Assembly (NCBI GenBank): GCA_950106755.1
Contig: OX467091.1
Span: forward strand, 5,349,538 to 5,413,537
DNA: 64,000 nucleotides
Reading direction: 5' to 3'
From: Climacium dendroides
Lineage: Eukaryota; Streptophyta; Bryopsida; Hypnales; Climaciaceae
Shown one piece after another: positions 1 through 12,221 of this stretch (the first letter of the stretch is position 1; the number at the start of each line of letters is the position of its first letter). The notes under the pieces were generated by a model. The model saw nothing but the letters and a program-made list of their open reading frames with translations, ran no database searches and was not told the DNA's origin. Made by a program: the position numbers and the translations under genes.

Positions 1-2
1 TT

Positions 3-1529
<1,527 letters not shown>

Positions 1530-1755
1530 GGACTGATGGTAAACGTAACCAACAAGAATCGAAAATAGGTAATAACAACATGAGTCACCTTCCACAGATC
1601 TAAAGTGGGATGGTGATTACTGTTCCGTCTTTCCGTCTCAACATTCTCAATGAATCTGTATGGGAGTCTGCACTTAAAGCAGCAACTTTTTAAGAGCTGA
1701 TTGCCTTTGGAGGGGGAGCTAAACAACTTGAAACAATTTTCAGTACATCTTAGGA

Positions 1756-1900
1756 AGAAGGAAAATGGAATTGGCATTTCACCCAAGTCGTTTCATTGAT
1801 TTTTTCGGACCATCGTGGAATTAGTTACAAATTTTAGATGTTGAAACGAAGACGTCACATAAAAGCAACCACCTCCTGAAATGTACAGTGCTAGTCCATT
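1756..1900 (+). repeat. Dispersed repeat copy downstream of the RLK gene
   Basis: This segment in the presumed 3' UTR resembles 41806-41945: both contain a GGCATTT start, a GTGGAATTA(G/A)TTA core, GTTGAAA, and then CCACCTC followed by AAATGTACA. A weaker relative lies near 50790-50950. I cannot assign it to a superfamily. A possible AATAAA polyadenylation signal occurs at 2078. Confidence 0.5.
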
Positions 1901-2086
1901 GAAGATAGTCCATTGAAGAAAGCAACGTGGTAGTGGTTGCTTTTAGAGCACCTTGCCTTACATTAATACATTTGTGTATAGATTTTGCTATTTGTCCCTC
2001 ACATTCAAAGTAATTTTGTGCATAATTTTGTGCATTTGAACATGATGGTACAATGGCTTTGCCAAGATCTAATTACAATAAAGAGA

Positions 2087-2171
2087 TACTCCCTTTGTTT
2101 CAAAATAAGACTGGTGTTTCTTTTATAAAATACAAAGGAAACATTGGTCTTATTGTGAGATAGAGGGAGTA
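2087..2171. mobile_element. Stowaway-like MITE, 81 bp, TA target duplication
   Basis: The element 2089-2169 is bounded by TA on both sides. Its ends are CTCCCTTTGTTTCAAAATAA and, as reverse complement, CTCCCTCTATCTCACAATAA. CTCCCT-type ends with a TA duplication are the hallmark of Stowaway MITEs, which are Tc1/mariner-derived. It is too short to code for anything. Confidence 0.75.
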
Positions 2172-2630
2172 TCTATCTTCCAAAATTAAGACATTGTCAC
2201 CACCAACATTGAAATCTCTACAAGAGGGAATTGTGAAACTTTTTTGGAAATGCTTCTTAAGGAAAGATGTGCATATGGATGTTTCCTACATATCTCCACA
2301 ATCAACTTTAAAAAAACTCATCACTAATCTTTTTCAATGAATTATCATGGAGGAACATCATAATTCAATTTTAAAATTCACCAAAAATGGAATCCAATTA
2401 TTTTTTCAAAACTAAAATTATACAAAGAAAACTGAATGGTACAATATCTTTTTGAATCCCCATTGTACAAGTGAAATGTACAATAGTTTTCTTAATAATA
2501 TCCATACCCTAACACAAATTGAAGTAAAAGGTGTAGCTTAGAGTACAATAGAAGTGTCTTGGCAACAAGGGATGGAAATAATATGAAAATGTAGGCATCC
2601 TATACAAGAGAAATACATCTTACACAAATG
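2172..2630. other. AT-rich intergenic, no gene seen
   Basis: The stretch is low-complexity AT-rich DNA between two TA-flanked elements. No open frame or recognisable motif stands out on either strand. Confidence 0.5.
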
Positions 2631-3239
2631 TACTTCCTCTGTCCCAAAATAAATTTGAGATTTCCAAATACACTTGTCCCAAATTAAATTCAAAATTGGC
2701 TATCTACAACTTGATGGACAACAACTAAAGCTAGTTCAAACATCTTGAAGCAAAAGAATCTGCAAATACCATACTCCAAAGACTAAATAGCAATTTGATT
2801 CCCTAGATACTATGCTCCACTTGATTCTTGCAAAGGAATCAAAACACAACCTCTACCAACCAAAGGTGTAGAATTCAACCCACAACTAAACAAAAACTGC
2901 TACTCAAAAATCTCTTGTTCAGAATTTCTTGGACTTGAACCACAAGCCATTGTCGGAATTGATTACAAAGGATGTCAATGAACATCACTGCACCAACATT
3001 GCTTGGAAAATGATCAAAATTAATACCACTAAAGCAATTTAAGAAAGGGGAAAAAATTGTCAATTTCATCACCTGTTTTCAACATGCACTACTTCATTGT
3101 TGACTTCCATTCTTTTGCACCTAGTGGGGTTTAGTAGAAGCTAAAGTAACTATGCAATCCTTTGAAAATAAAAGCTACTGACACACTAATCTAAGCCATT
3201 TCTAGGAAACCCCAGATTTACTTTGGGACAAAGGAGGTA
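2631..3239. mobile_element. 605-bp TA-flanked element with mariner/Stowaway-like ends
   Basis: The left end TACTTCCTCTGTCCCAAAAT (from 2631) matches the reverse complement of the right end, TACCTCCTTTGTCCCAAAGT (ending 3239). TA lies at both outer edges. The ends resemble the CTCCCTCCGTCCC-type Stowaway consensus. The interior has no credible transposase, so it looks non-autonomous. An internal piece near 2670-2690 repeats part of the end sequence, hinting at nesting or an internal rearrangement. Confidence 0.65.
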
Positions 3240-4263
3240 TTGAATTAAAGCATAGAAGGATGCTGCCAATTTACAACTCACAGCAAAGGCCCAGAGTTTC
3301 AAAGCGAAGGATACTTTGGAATCAAGGTCCCTCCTAACTCCGCGTCCTTCTGTCAAAAGCAGAATGAATATTCAAAAGTCTTCCACCCGTCCCGTGCGGT
3401 ACATGCTTGAGAGACAAGTTAATTTTCGTCCAGCAGATAACATATTGCAGACCCGTAAAGAGACCGTTCACACACTTTCTCATATCATTTGTGATCTTCA
3501 CCCGAAGGCCAAACATTTCCATATCATTCTTGAAATGAGCGCGTCACACCTTGGGTCCATCTGCTATTCAAGAGGGAAACAGAGTATCCAAGAATCAGTA
3601 GTATCCAAGACCCATTTACTTTCTTTGACGAACTTTCGCTTTTATGTTGAGTTCAACAACTGAAAGCAGAGTTCCTGAATCATAAGTCATGAGTTATCAT
3701 GGTTCTGAAGTTGCCAAAACTGCCACACGGTTCAAAAGTTGCAAGAGTCTTGGGACCACATGACTGTTGACGTCAATAGTTCATACATTACATTATTGAA
3801 CAAATTTTCACTAGTACTGTAGTGGAAAGGGTGTAAACCCAACACCTTTTCCACTGTATACTCGGACAATGTTTCGTCTACTGTTTGTCAATAATTTTGA
3901 CCATCTAAAGATTCATGAATCAGAATTACGACTCGCACACAGCAAGTCTTGACCAAAGAAAATTTGAAGGCCCACAGGAATTGCAATATACAATGCTATT
4001 CTGAGCTTAAGAGATCTCCTTAAGGTATGGCATCAAATGGTGATTGATTAGCCCACATTATAAATGAATCCTGTCGCTCATGAAAATCACATTACTGAAA
4101 ATTTCAATACAGGAAGGTTGACAGGCTGGAACTTACTGGGAATTACCGTTCAACATCAGCAGACCTCCTCAATGGACTCCTTTCATGAAAATACGCAGTA
4201 GACAAAGGTGTCTATGAAACCATGAAAGTAAACACAAAGTCACAAATTTGAAGCCAAGTCCAC
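3240..4263. other. Intergenic, with one short hairpin
   Basis: This lies between the transposon and the 3' end of the exonuclease gene and presumably includes that gene's 3' UTR. The only structure I see is a GC-moderate hairpin at 3829-3857. An open frame at 3316-3663 shows no recognisable motif and is not called as a gene. Confidence 0.4.
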
Positions 4264-6422
4264 CTACACAACGCTCTTCCCCGCGTCCCAACTTTCCCAA
4301 AGTTGAGTCGCGCGATCAAGAATCTCTTCCGAAATAGATGAATCCACGTATGATGACATGGCAGTCAAAAGCTTAACAAATTGCTCACCGTCGTCCTTCG
4401 GACTCTGACAAACAAAGTCATCCAGATCATAAGGAAGCATATGGTTAGGCAAGTCAACTCTCAAAGACAGCAATTTCTTGCTGAGCATGAGGCCACCGTC
4501 ATCAGCCATCAAGCTCATCCTCGCCTTTTTGAGTTTCACTTTCTCTCGATTTGCCAGCAAATTTTCTACCGTCCCGAACTCCTTCACCAATTTCAGAGCC
4601 GTAATCTCACCCACTCCAGCCAAACCGGGAATGCTATCCACTTTGTCACCCATGAGAGCCAGAACCTCCAGATATTGCGAAGGCTGAATGTCGCCAAAAC
4701 GCTCCTGAAACTCCTTTACTCCGAATGGAACGATGCCGGACCCGCGAGGTACAAACCTAAGCAATCGAAGTTGAGGAGAGATTATCTGGAAGAAGTCTTT
4801 ATCTGGAGACGCAATGTTGACATTCATGCCCGCATCCACGGCTCGTAACGCAAAAGTGGCAATCACGTCGTCCGCTTCCACACCTGAACACCGAATTCGT
4901 TAAACCCTAAGGAACCAAGGATTCATAGTTTCAAAAAAACCACAATTTGATTAGTTGTATTGTGGAAATAATAGAATATATAGGGGGCCAAGTTTTAATC
5001 ACTACAATCAGTGAAGACCATGGCATCCGTTCATGGAAAAATAAAGGGAAAAAAGGGCAGAACAAGTCCGTGTATGACCTACTTTGAGCGCCCACTTCGA
5101 GCTCCTTGATCCTTTAGGGTTCAGCCTAAATCCTTCTCAATCAAATTTTGCATAAAAACGATCATCAAAGATACTGGATACAAAATTGGACAGCCATCTA
5201 CTTTTATTCCTATACTAGAACCACAATGGGATGTAACAATAGAGGTTGTATACGAGGAATGGGGAAACTAAGCAGAAAAAGTGCACTTGGCTTCAGGGTT
5301 TAGGGTTTAGGATTGCAGCACAAGCTGGGATTTCGCACCAAAAATTCATGAACGGATGCAATCAGTGAAGAACATGGCATCCGTTCATGAAAAAAATAAG
5401 TAACATTGGGCAAAACAAAATCCGTGTATGACTTACTTTGAGCTCCCACTTTGAGTATCCTTTAGGGTTAAGCCTAAATTCTTCTCAAGCAAATTTTGCA
5501 ACAAAAATGATCATCAAAAGATATTGTTTACAAAATTGGACAGCCACCTACTCCAATTTCCGTAATAGAACCACAACGGATGTAGAAATGAAAGTTGTAT
5601 AGGAAAGATGGGAAAGAAAAGCAGAGAATGTGCACATGGCTTCAGGGTTTAAGATTACAAAATTGGACAGCCATCTACTCCAATTACCATATAAGAAGCA
5701 CAACGGACGTAGGGTTGAAAGTTGTACAGGAGAAATAAGAAAGAAAAGCAGAGAAAGTGCACATGGCTTCAGGGTTCAGGGATTAGGGTAGATTTCACAA
5801 GTTGGTATTCTTGCACCAAAAATTTACCTGCAACCTCGACGACAGAGATCCCGAGCGACAACAAAGCCGGTTTCAAGCACGACAGCGCTTGACACACCGT
5901 ATCCGGCGTGGGCGGTCTCCCACTCTTGTACGCTTGAAAGAGCTCATGTCGAAACGTCAACCCCTTATAATCAAACGCCGCAGCCACATGCGTCGGCTTA
6001 ATCTCCAACAACCGAATCACAGTCGACAGCGCAGTAAACACCGTCAACACCCAATCCGCTTCCGATCCCATGTCCTTCAAACTCCCGTACTGCACCTTCG
6101 CCATGATCTTGAAGTAAGCTCGATACAGAATGGCGTTCCCATCCAGGAGGAGCAGGCTACGTTGCGACTCGCCGCCTTCCCAGGGAAAATGCAGACTCGG
6201 AGGAGGGACGTCCAAGGGTTTGTCATCTGGTAGGAGACGACCTGCGTTGTTTTCCCCTGATGCTGCGACAGAGGAAGCGCAAAGTTGGAAACGTGGAAGA
6301 GAGGTTTTGGGGAAGAAGGTGGTGCGCTTGGTTGTTGCGGGAATGGGGAAGAAGGGTTTGGGGAAGGAGAAGGGGAGCACTGTGGAAGCCCATTGCAATG
6401 AGGAGACTCTCCAGAGCGCCAT
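4264..6422 (-). CDS. Organellar 5'-3' exonuclease, DNA polymerase I 5'-nuclease family
   Basis: Two exons, 6422-5828 and 4883-4264, encode 404 aa joined by one 944-bp intron. The product resembles the 5' nuclease (FEN-like) domain of bacterial DNA polymerase I as a stand-alone enzyme, which in plants acts in organellar DNA replication and repair. A basic, Ser/Phe/Pro-rich N-terminus of about 60 residues looks like an organellar transit peptide. Conserved acidic motifs are present in order: LLLLDGNAILYRAYF (D94), FDYKGLTFRHELFQAYKSGR, then GVEADDVIATFA, created exactly across the splice junction (E201, D203, D204), SPDKDFFQI (D226, D228), and the helix-three-turn-helix region MGDKVDSIPGLAGVG. 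No polymerase domain follows. The intron holds a piggyBac-like MITE and a tandem duplication. Family assignment is secure. Arabidopsis has related organellar exonucleases, but I could not check orthology. Confidence 0.9.
4905..5119 (+). mobile_element. piggyBac-like MITE in the exonuclease intron
   Basis: The left end reads CCCTAAGGAACCAAGG after a TTAA one base upstream (4900-4903). The right end is CTTGATCCTTTAGGG, whose reverse complement is CCCTAAAGGATCAAG. The right target reads TTCA here, but the duplicated right end at about 5455-5475 retains TTAA. Its length of 215 bp nearly equals that of the copy at 33272-33487, and both carry the internal core AATCAGTGAAGA followed by an A-rich half. 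There is no coding capacity. Confidence 0.6.
4995..5795. repeat. Tandem array of about 2.5 units in the exonuclease intron
   Basis: The stretch from ATCAGTGAAGA (5008) to about 5350 repeats from 5361 to about 5650 with roughly 350-bp spacing. A third partial unit, starting at TACAAAATTGGACAGCCA (about 5656), runs to about 5795. Each unit ends in GTGCACTTGG/GTGCACATGG plus CTTCAGGGTT. The first two units each include the right half of the MITE, so duplication followed the MITE insertion. Confidence 0.7.
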
Positions 6423-7335
6423 TCTGGGTGGGGAGAATGTTAGGGAGATTCAGGGGTGGCGAGGTCTGCCATCGCTGCAAAAATTTGTGCAAACATTCGG
6501 GAATTCGGGACGACGGGGCGAAACGGAAGTGAAAGCTTAAACCCTGAACCTTGAACCTTGGGAGCACAATGCTCCAATTGCTGCAAGAAGCGGAGGCTAG
6601 AAAATTGTGCGTTCAATCCTCTCTAATTGCACACTCCCACAGTACGATTGGATCAGCGTTTGGTTTTATGGGACAATCATCCGTATTTTGGACATCCATT
6701 CCTCACGTCTGTACTTTCATCCATATTTTAGTAAATTTCATCCTAAATTTGACAAATTTCATACTTCTTGGGGATGTTTTGGGTGATTTCATCCAAACAT
6801 TTTCACTACTTTTTGGATTTAAAGGTAGTACCAAAATCAAACAAGATTTGGACCCAAAAGATTCCAAAACATTTAACGGTTGGATTGGATATCTATACAT
6901 GAGATGTTGTAATATAAGACATCAATTTATCCTTTTACTTTAGATTTATTGATTCACAATATCTCAAAGTAGTGTAGGTTGAAATATTATTGCATTAATA
7001 ATTTATAAAAAGAGATTTTTTCATACAAAGAGATTTTTGTAATTACATTAATGTTGCAATGACACTAATTTTGAAAGAATTTTTGGAAAGAATGCAATAG
7101 TTCTGCACGTAAGGTAGGAACACCCATACTTGATCATTTAAGTGATTTTGTGACACATGGTTAGCAATACGAAGGAATGCTAATTTTTCCTTTGTATAAA
7201 GATAGGAAATATGGGGATTGCAATTTTTTTGTAATTTTATCCATGTTGAATAATGATTTAGTACAAGGTGAACTATTTTAGTCCTATTTAGTGTTTTTTG
7301 GGTTGAAAATTTAGTTGATATTTTTGATTGGTAAT
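6423..7335. other. Exonuclease promoter side and intergenic DNA
   Basis: Upstream of the exonuclease start the sequence has a telo-box-like run, AAACCCTGAACCTTGAACC near 6539, often seen near plant housekeeping promoters. Beyond about 6650 it becomes AT-rich with no gene I can support. Confidence 0.35.
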
Positions 7336-8094
7336 ATTAGCCACGTTATTGGCATTTATTATTAGAGCTCATAATTAGTGTTGCAAACACTAAGTTCCAT
7401 TATTACCCCCTAAATGTCCAAGGCCTTTCTTGAGCTTCTAAAAATTTGTTCTAAATTGAACAAAAAATCAATATTTTGATAAGTTGTATCAAATTTTTTG
7501 GAATTGTAACGGTACAAATTCAAGCTAGACATGTTAGAGATCACATAGGAAAAGAAAACACAATAATATCACTTATGGATTGAAAAATTGTAATGTTTCA
7601 TCATGAAGGTGTTAAAACTGCAAAAGTGATTTGAATTTTTTCAAACTTTTTTTCACATGTTAGATCTAAAAAGTCGGTCACCAAAAAAATATGGGGATAG
7701 AGGACCTAACATGCATAATCCCAATCAAATATATGGCTTCTCAAAATCCACTCTACATTTTTTTTAAATGAATTTCTAATGTGATGTTTTTTCCAAGATT
7801 TAGCATATTTGAGGCTCACTCTCAAGAGCCTTGAACGCTACCAAAAGTTAAGATTGCAATGGACACCCTTGCCCAAAATCTTGGATAGAAAAAATCAAAA
7901 TCAATCATTTTCAAAACCAGATTTTTGATACTAAAATTAGACTTCAAAAAGAAAATTTAAAATATAAACTACTAAAAATAGCAACTTGATTAGGTTTTAT
8001 TTAACTTCAAAACTTCTTCAACACCAAAATTTAGTGCCTTGGGCATTTAGAAGTTAAGGTACATTGTTGGCATTTATTGTTAGAGTTCATAAGT
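7336..8094. repeat. Direct-repeat-flanked inverted-repeat segment
   Basis: A block of about 55 bp at 7338-7400 (TTGGCATTTATTATTAGAGC... to ...CACTAAGTTCCATTA) recurs around 8068-8395, where it is split by the 273-bp insertion at 8095-8367. Between them lie imperfect inverted ends, CCCCCTAAATGTCCAAGGC near 7406 and GCCTTGGGCATTTAG near 8036. The interior has no coding signal. It looks like an old non-autonomous element. Confidence 0.45.
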
Positions 8095-8370
8095 ACACTA
8101 AAATTGGTAAATAGTGTTGGGTGATAATTAGTGTTGTTCCCTGTTTTTTACCCCCAATACTATTTTTTCAATTAGTATTGTTCCCTGTTTTTTACTCCCA
8201 TCTAACACTAAATGCACTCTTGTAGAAATGTTGAAATGACAAAATTTTACTATAGAGCTAAAAAGTGTTAGAATGGATAAATAGTGTTCTAACACTAACC
8301 TTACAAATCACAATTAGTGTTATTGTTGACAATTAGTGTGGCCAACACTATTTACCAATTTTAGTGTAGT
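8092..8370. mobile_element. 273-bp MITE with perfect 26-bp inverted ends and AGT duplication
   Basis: The left end at 8095-8120 and the right end at 8342-8367 are exact reverse complements over 26 bp, beginning ACACTAAAATTGGTAAATAG. AGT occurs at 8092-8094 and again at 8368-8370. Removing the element and one AGT restores the continuity of the flanking 55-bp repeat seen intact at about 7338-7400, so this copy marks a genuine insertion. CACTA-like ends with 3-bp duplication fit the CACTA/EnSpm group, though the extra leading A leaves that uncertain. Confidence 0.75.
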
Positions 8371-8399
8371 GTTGCAAACACTAAGTTTCATTACTCGTT

Positions 8400-9340
8400 T
8401 TCCTTATTCTGATCCTTTTGTTGTAGGGCGGCTTCCTGCGCGAGCTCCCCCGTAGCTCGTTAGTCTCCTTCATGCCTTTGGAATTCTCTTCGATGTGCTT
8501 TGCATGGCTTCTAGTTGTGGTAGTTTTCTCCTTTGTCGTTGCATTCTCTGAGTCTTATGCAGAAATTTTCTAAGAAGTGCAACTGGGCTCTGCCTGCACT
8601 TGCAAACAATTGGCGGTAACTCTTTCGCGTCTACCTTATTGATGCTAATTAGGCCTTGCTAGTCTTTCTCTTGGACATAACGCTCTCCGCGTCAATTCTA
8701 GTGCTCGGAATTCTGTTCACGGGTTTAGTTTAGGGTTGCAGATTCAATTCCGGGGTCTTGTTTCCGAATTTGGCGCTTTGGCGTTGTTTCAAAGCTACAG
8801 TACGGAGACGTTCAATTCGCGTGTCATTGGTGTGGCTCTAGTGAAGTAGGCAATTGTAGAGGTACTCTGAGAAATTTAATTTGGTCTCTGCTTCCAGCCG
8901 TAGCTATCATCGTCCTGCAACAAAATTGGGTCTTCTTCATACGGTAAGCATGTCGGATTCCTTCTTCAATTCTATCTCCGGATTTATAAATTCTTTAGCC
9001 AAGCATGTATATGAACAGGTTCAGTTTGATTATGTGCCTAATGAGCATATAATGACATTAAGATCAAGAGAGTTTCTTAAGTCTATGCTTGATGTCAAGA
9101 CATGTATATTGAACAACTTCACAAGTCGTAACCTAAAAACCTTGATTCAGTAAGCAAATGAGAGCCTCGATGCTTTATTCAATTCTAATTTGGTATCCAG
9201 GACAGAATTTCAAGTGTCTAGTGAATAACTAATGTGACACAACGTGTTAAGTTGTTGCTTATGGTTGACTGGCGTATAGTCATTTAGGGTTTGTTCTAAG
9301 TGGTGCAGAAAGAGTACTAACAACTACTTCTTCTGTCGTG
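8400..9340 (+). promoter_or_regulatory. Promoter and 5' leader region of the BTB gene
   Basis: The composition rises in G+C from about 8425, as expected for a promoter or transcribed leader. A plausible leader intron runs from a GTAAGC donor at about 8944 to the acceptor GTGCAG ending near 9308. The coding exon's first ATG follows 33 bases later. This is inference from splice-like signals only. Confidence 0.35.
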
Positions 9341-10699
9341 ATGGAAGGTTTGGGAGCAGGATCTTCGCAGATGGAAGAGCAGAAATGGGAGATGGTGTGG
9401 TGTGGCGGGATGTCTGCAGTTCAAGGACCTTCGCAGACGGAAGAGCGCAAGTGGGAGATAGTATGGTGTGGCGGGGTTTCTGGAGATCAAGATGTTTCTA
9501 TTCTTTTGGTGCCAAACCGAATCAACCAGCAAACGACCGCAGACATGGAACATCGTCACAACCAAACATTGGCCGAGTTGAAGGTGCATTCTACTCGCTT
9601 AAGGAAATGCAGCAAGTACTTTGAGACCTGCTTGAGTGAGAGGTGGGGAAAGCTTAGTGCGAAAGCCTCTTTGGAATTTGTTCTTGAGGTTCATGGGGAG
9701 ATTGCATGTTACAAAGACTGCCTTTCTCGCATGTACACACCATTTCTCAAGGACTTCAAGGATGTGACGTACAGTCTGGAGCTTCTCAAAGTAGCGTCCC
9801 AGATTCAGTTTCATGACTTGATGAGCTCCATTTGCCGGTATTTGTCGACCGTAATCTGGTCCGCTGAGGATGAATTGAGGATTCGGGAGTACACGTCTTC
9901 CCCAGACTTTCCCCGAAATCATGCCAAGGATTTGGTTGCCCGGTTGGATTTTGGTGGGAGCCAAGAGGATTGTTGGAAGCAATCATGCGAAGCCATAGAA
10001 CAGTGCATACGTAGTGCTTTGCGTCATGAAGGCAACTTCCCTTGTTATCGCGCTTTATTCGAGGAACTGTTACAGGGCATTGGACAAAGTCTTTCTCCTA
10101 CTTTTGAGAAGGACTTGGTTATGATTATTACAAGAGAGGCGAAGGACATGATTCTCAAGTTTCATGAAGAATGTGATGGAAAGAACATTGTTCAAGTTCA
10201 AGGATTTATAGCTAAGCTCTCGACAATCTGTTGGATATTGAAGGCTTTGCTGAGAGCGCGTGTGGGTGAGGAAGTGGTGGAGTACTTCCTGCATTTAGAG
10301 TTGTATCCGAGAATTCTTTCAAACGCCGTGGGTTACAGTGTGGATACCGAGGTTGTGGCAATTGATTTTGCCAGAGTTATCCTTCTCATTTTTCAAGGGG
10401 TGGTCACTGGAAATCTGCTGTTGGGAATATCAGATCGAGTTGCACTATTAGAGAATTGGCGCTTCTTATTGGAGATTCTTCCGGGGGACCGTTCTGGACA
10501 ACCTTCTGAAGATTTGTTTTTGACTTTGCCCTTCAAGCAGCAGGTGGAGGTCATCAAACTGCAGAGTGATGATTACAACTGCTACATTAGCACAAACTCG
10601 CTTGCAAGGCTGTTGAAGAGTAAATGGCCAGTGGAAGAGAAAGTGATGCAGGTTGAAGTGGAAGTGGATCTTACTCCATCCGATTCTATGGATTCATGA
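9341..10699 (+). CDS. BTB/POZ domain-containing protein
   Basis: A single uninterrupted exon encodes 452 aa. The first ATG is at 9341; the codon just upstream is GTG. The N-terminus (about residues 8-51) contains two tandem 22-aa units around KWE(M/I)VWCGG. A BTB-like fold follows: VHSTRLRKCSKYFETCLSERWG, FVLEVHGEIACYKDCLSRMY, and a helical end with FHDLMSSICRYLS, about residues 50-170. The remaining 280 residues are helical without a catalytic motif. The arrangement resembles plant BTB proteins of the At5g60050/At2g13690 type, from memory. BTB proteins of this kind usually dimerise or act as CUL3 adaptors; nothing in the sequence identifies a partner. An alternative would be an NPH3-related protein, but the NPH3 motif is not evident. 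Confidence 0.82.
   Translation: MEGLGAGSSQMEEQKWEMVWCGGMSAVQGPSQTEERKWEIVWCGGVSGDQDVSILLVPNRINQQTTADMEHRHNQTLAELKVHSTRLRKCSKYFETCLSERWGKLSAKASLEFVLEVHGEIACYKDCLSRMYTPFLKDFKDVTYSLELLKVASQIQFHDLMSSICRYLSTVIWSAEDELRIREYTSSPDFPRNHAKDLVARLDFGGSQEDCWKQSCEAIEQCIRSALRHEGNFPCYRALFEELLQGIGQSLSPTFEKDLVMIITREAKDMILKFHEECDGKNIVQVQGFIAKLSTICWILKALLRARVGEEVVEYFLHLELYPRILSNAVGYSVDTEVVAIDFARVILLIFQGVVTGNLLLGISDRVALLENWRFLLEILPGDRSGQPSEDLFLTLPFKQQVEVIKLQSDDYNCYISTNSLARLLKSKWPVEEKVMQVEVEVDLTPSDSMDS
9363..9494 (+). repeat. In-frame tandem 66-bp duplication in the BTB coding sequence
   Basis: CTTCGCAGA begins at 9363 and again at 9429, exactly 66 bp (22 codons) apart. Both copies encode a KWE-x-VWCGG segment with a conserved Trp pair and a Cys. 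Several nucleotide differences show the duplication is not very recent. Confidence 0.8.
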
Positions 10700-12221
10700 G
10701 GATGCATTCTTTGGTTCATGACTTCATGTATTTTTGTTTAATTTGTGTTTGTAGTGTACATATCAATCGTGCGTGTGCATGCAGGTTCTTGAAGAGGCCT
10801 TCAGAATGCTGACTTGGGAATCTTCCTTAGTTCTCCTTAAGACTTGGAACTCCTCATTTTTCAATTTCAGAGAGATTGGCTTGCGTTGGAGTTCATATTC
10901 AAGTTAGAGTTCATGAAAGTAAGGTGTTGATACAAGATCTAGGGGAGTCGGACTTTCTTCAGGTTACTAGATCTCAATGTATATAATACTGCATTTTCTA
11001 CCTTAACATGAAGGTTGCATCGTCCTATTTTTTTTCGCCAGAGTGAAGAAGCAGTAGTTTTTCTTTTGTTTTTATCAACACCATCAACTTACTGGAGTTT
11101 GAGTACACAGTTTTAGGATCCAACCTTTAAGAATAAGACAATTCAATGTACATTCTCAAATTTCCTTTTTTTCTTAAAGGATATTTCTCAAACAATGTAC
11201 TTAAAGCTTACGATGTCAGAGAATAAAGAGAACATTCAGTAGACACCATCATGATTCTTATTTCAACATCCACAGGACCATCTTTCCTATGAATAAACTA
11301 TGAAAGTGCTGGAAAAAGGTGTACCTACAGTTAATTAACTACGAAAGTGAAAAAGGTGAAAAAAGGTGAAAAAAGGTGTATATACAATTGACCTTGACTC
11401 TCATGTATGGAGGTTACAAATTTTAGGCAAGAATCTCAATAGGACTAAGATAGGGCCAATTTGCAAATCACAGTTAGGTTTTGTTACCTTAGTTTGATGT
11501 CATACCAGTTAGTTAATCCTTAAACGACAGTGATTTTGAAAAAAAAATTGAAGACCTAGCCCCAAGGCTGGGATTGTTGGTTGAGGGTTAAACCCAAATG
11601 GAATATTTTCTGTTGACCCTTTATAATTTGGTACAAAGATGGATTGTGTGTATGATTCCTTCCTAAAAGAACTGCACACTCAAAAATTGCCTACAGATCC
11701 CAAAAAAAAATTCTTGTGATTGAAGAGGTTTAGCAGTGCAGTCTGACGACTGACTACGACACTCAAGAGACATTAATGCCAGTAAACTTAGCCTACCAGC
11801 CTGAAGGCCAAGTTTTAGGCCCAATTCCAGTGAAACTACGAATGTAAATGAATTTTTATCATGGATTGGCCTCTACAAGACAGTCGGAGACAGGGAACCT
11901 TGCAGCAGCAAAGTAAAAAAGCAACACCCGCATCAGAGAACAAACCATAAACCTTGAGGGAATCATTTACTCTCATATGGATTATATTTAACCTAGCTAT
12001 AAACCCACACAACTTAAACCTTTTCATCACCGTCAGTGTGAATGTGCCTCTAGGAGGATTCCACAAAAGGGAAGTCCTTTGCCATGTTCTACAGTTAATC
12101 CATTTGAAATTCTTGAAGTCAAGTATGATGTTTGCTTTGCACTCCCCAAATCGGCACTAAGCCAAGCTGAGAAAGAAAAATGGAAAAATGGAACTAAAGC
12201 TGTCACTACATAACTAAGAAA
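10700..12221. other. Intergenic between the BTB gene and RRP44
   Basis: The left part is the BTB 3' UTR and possibly a spliced 3' leader (acceptor-like GCATGCAG near 10784). At 11193-11290 a diverged copy of the open frame at 23977-24085 is visible. A short AAAAAGGTG tandem run lies at about 11345-11380. No intact gene is seen. Confidence 0.45.

Noticed and set aside
4381..4848. 155-codon open frame on the plus strand
   Set aside because: It is a shadow of the conserved exonuclease exon 2 on the other strand.
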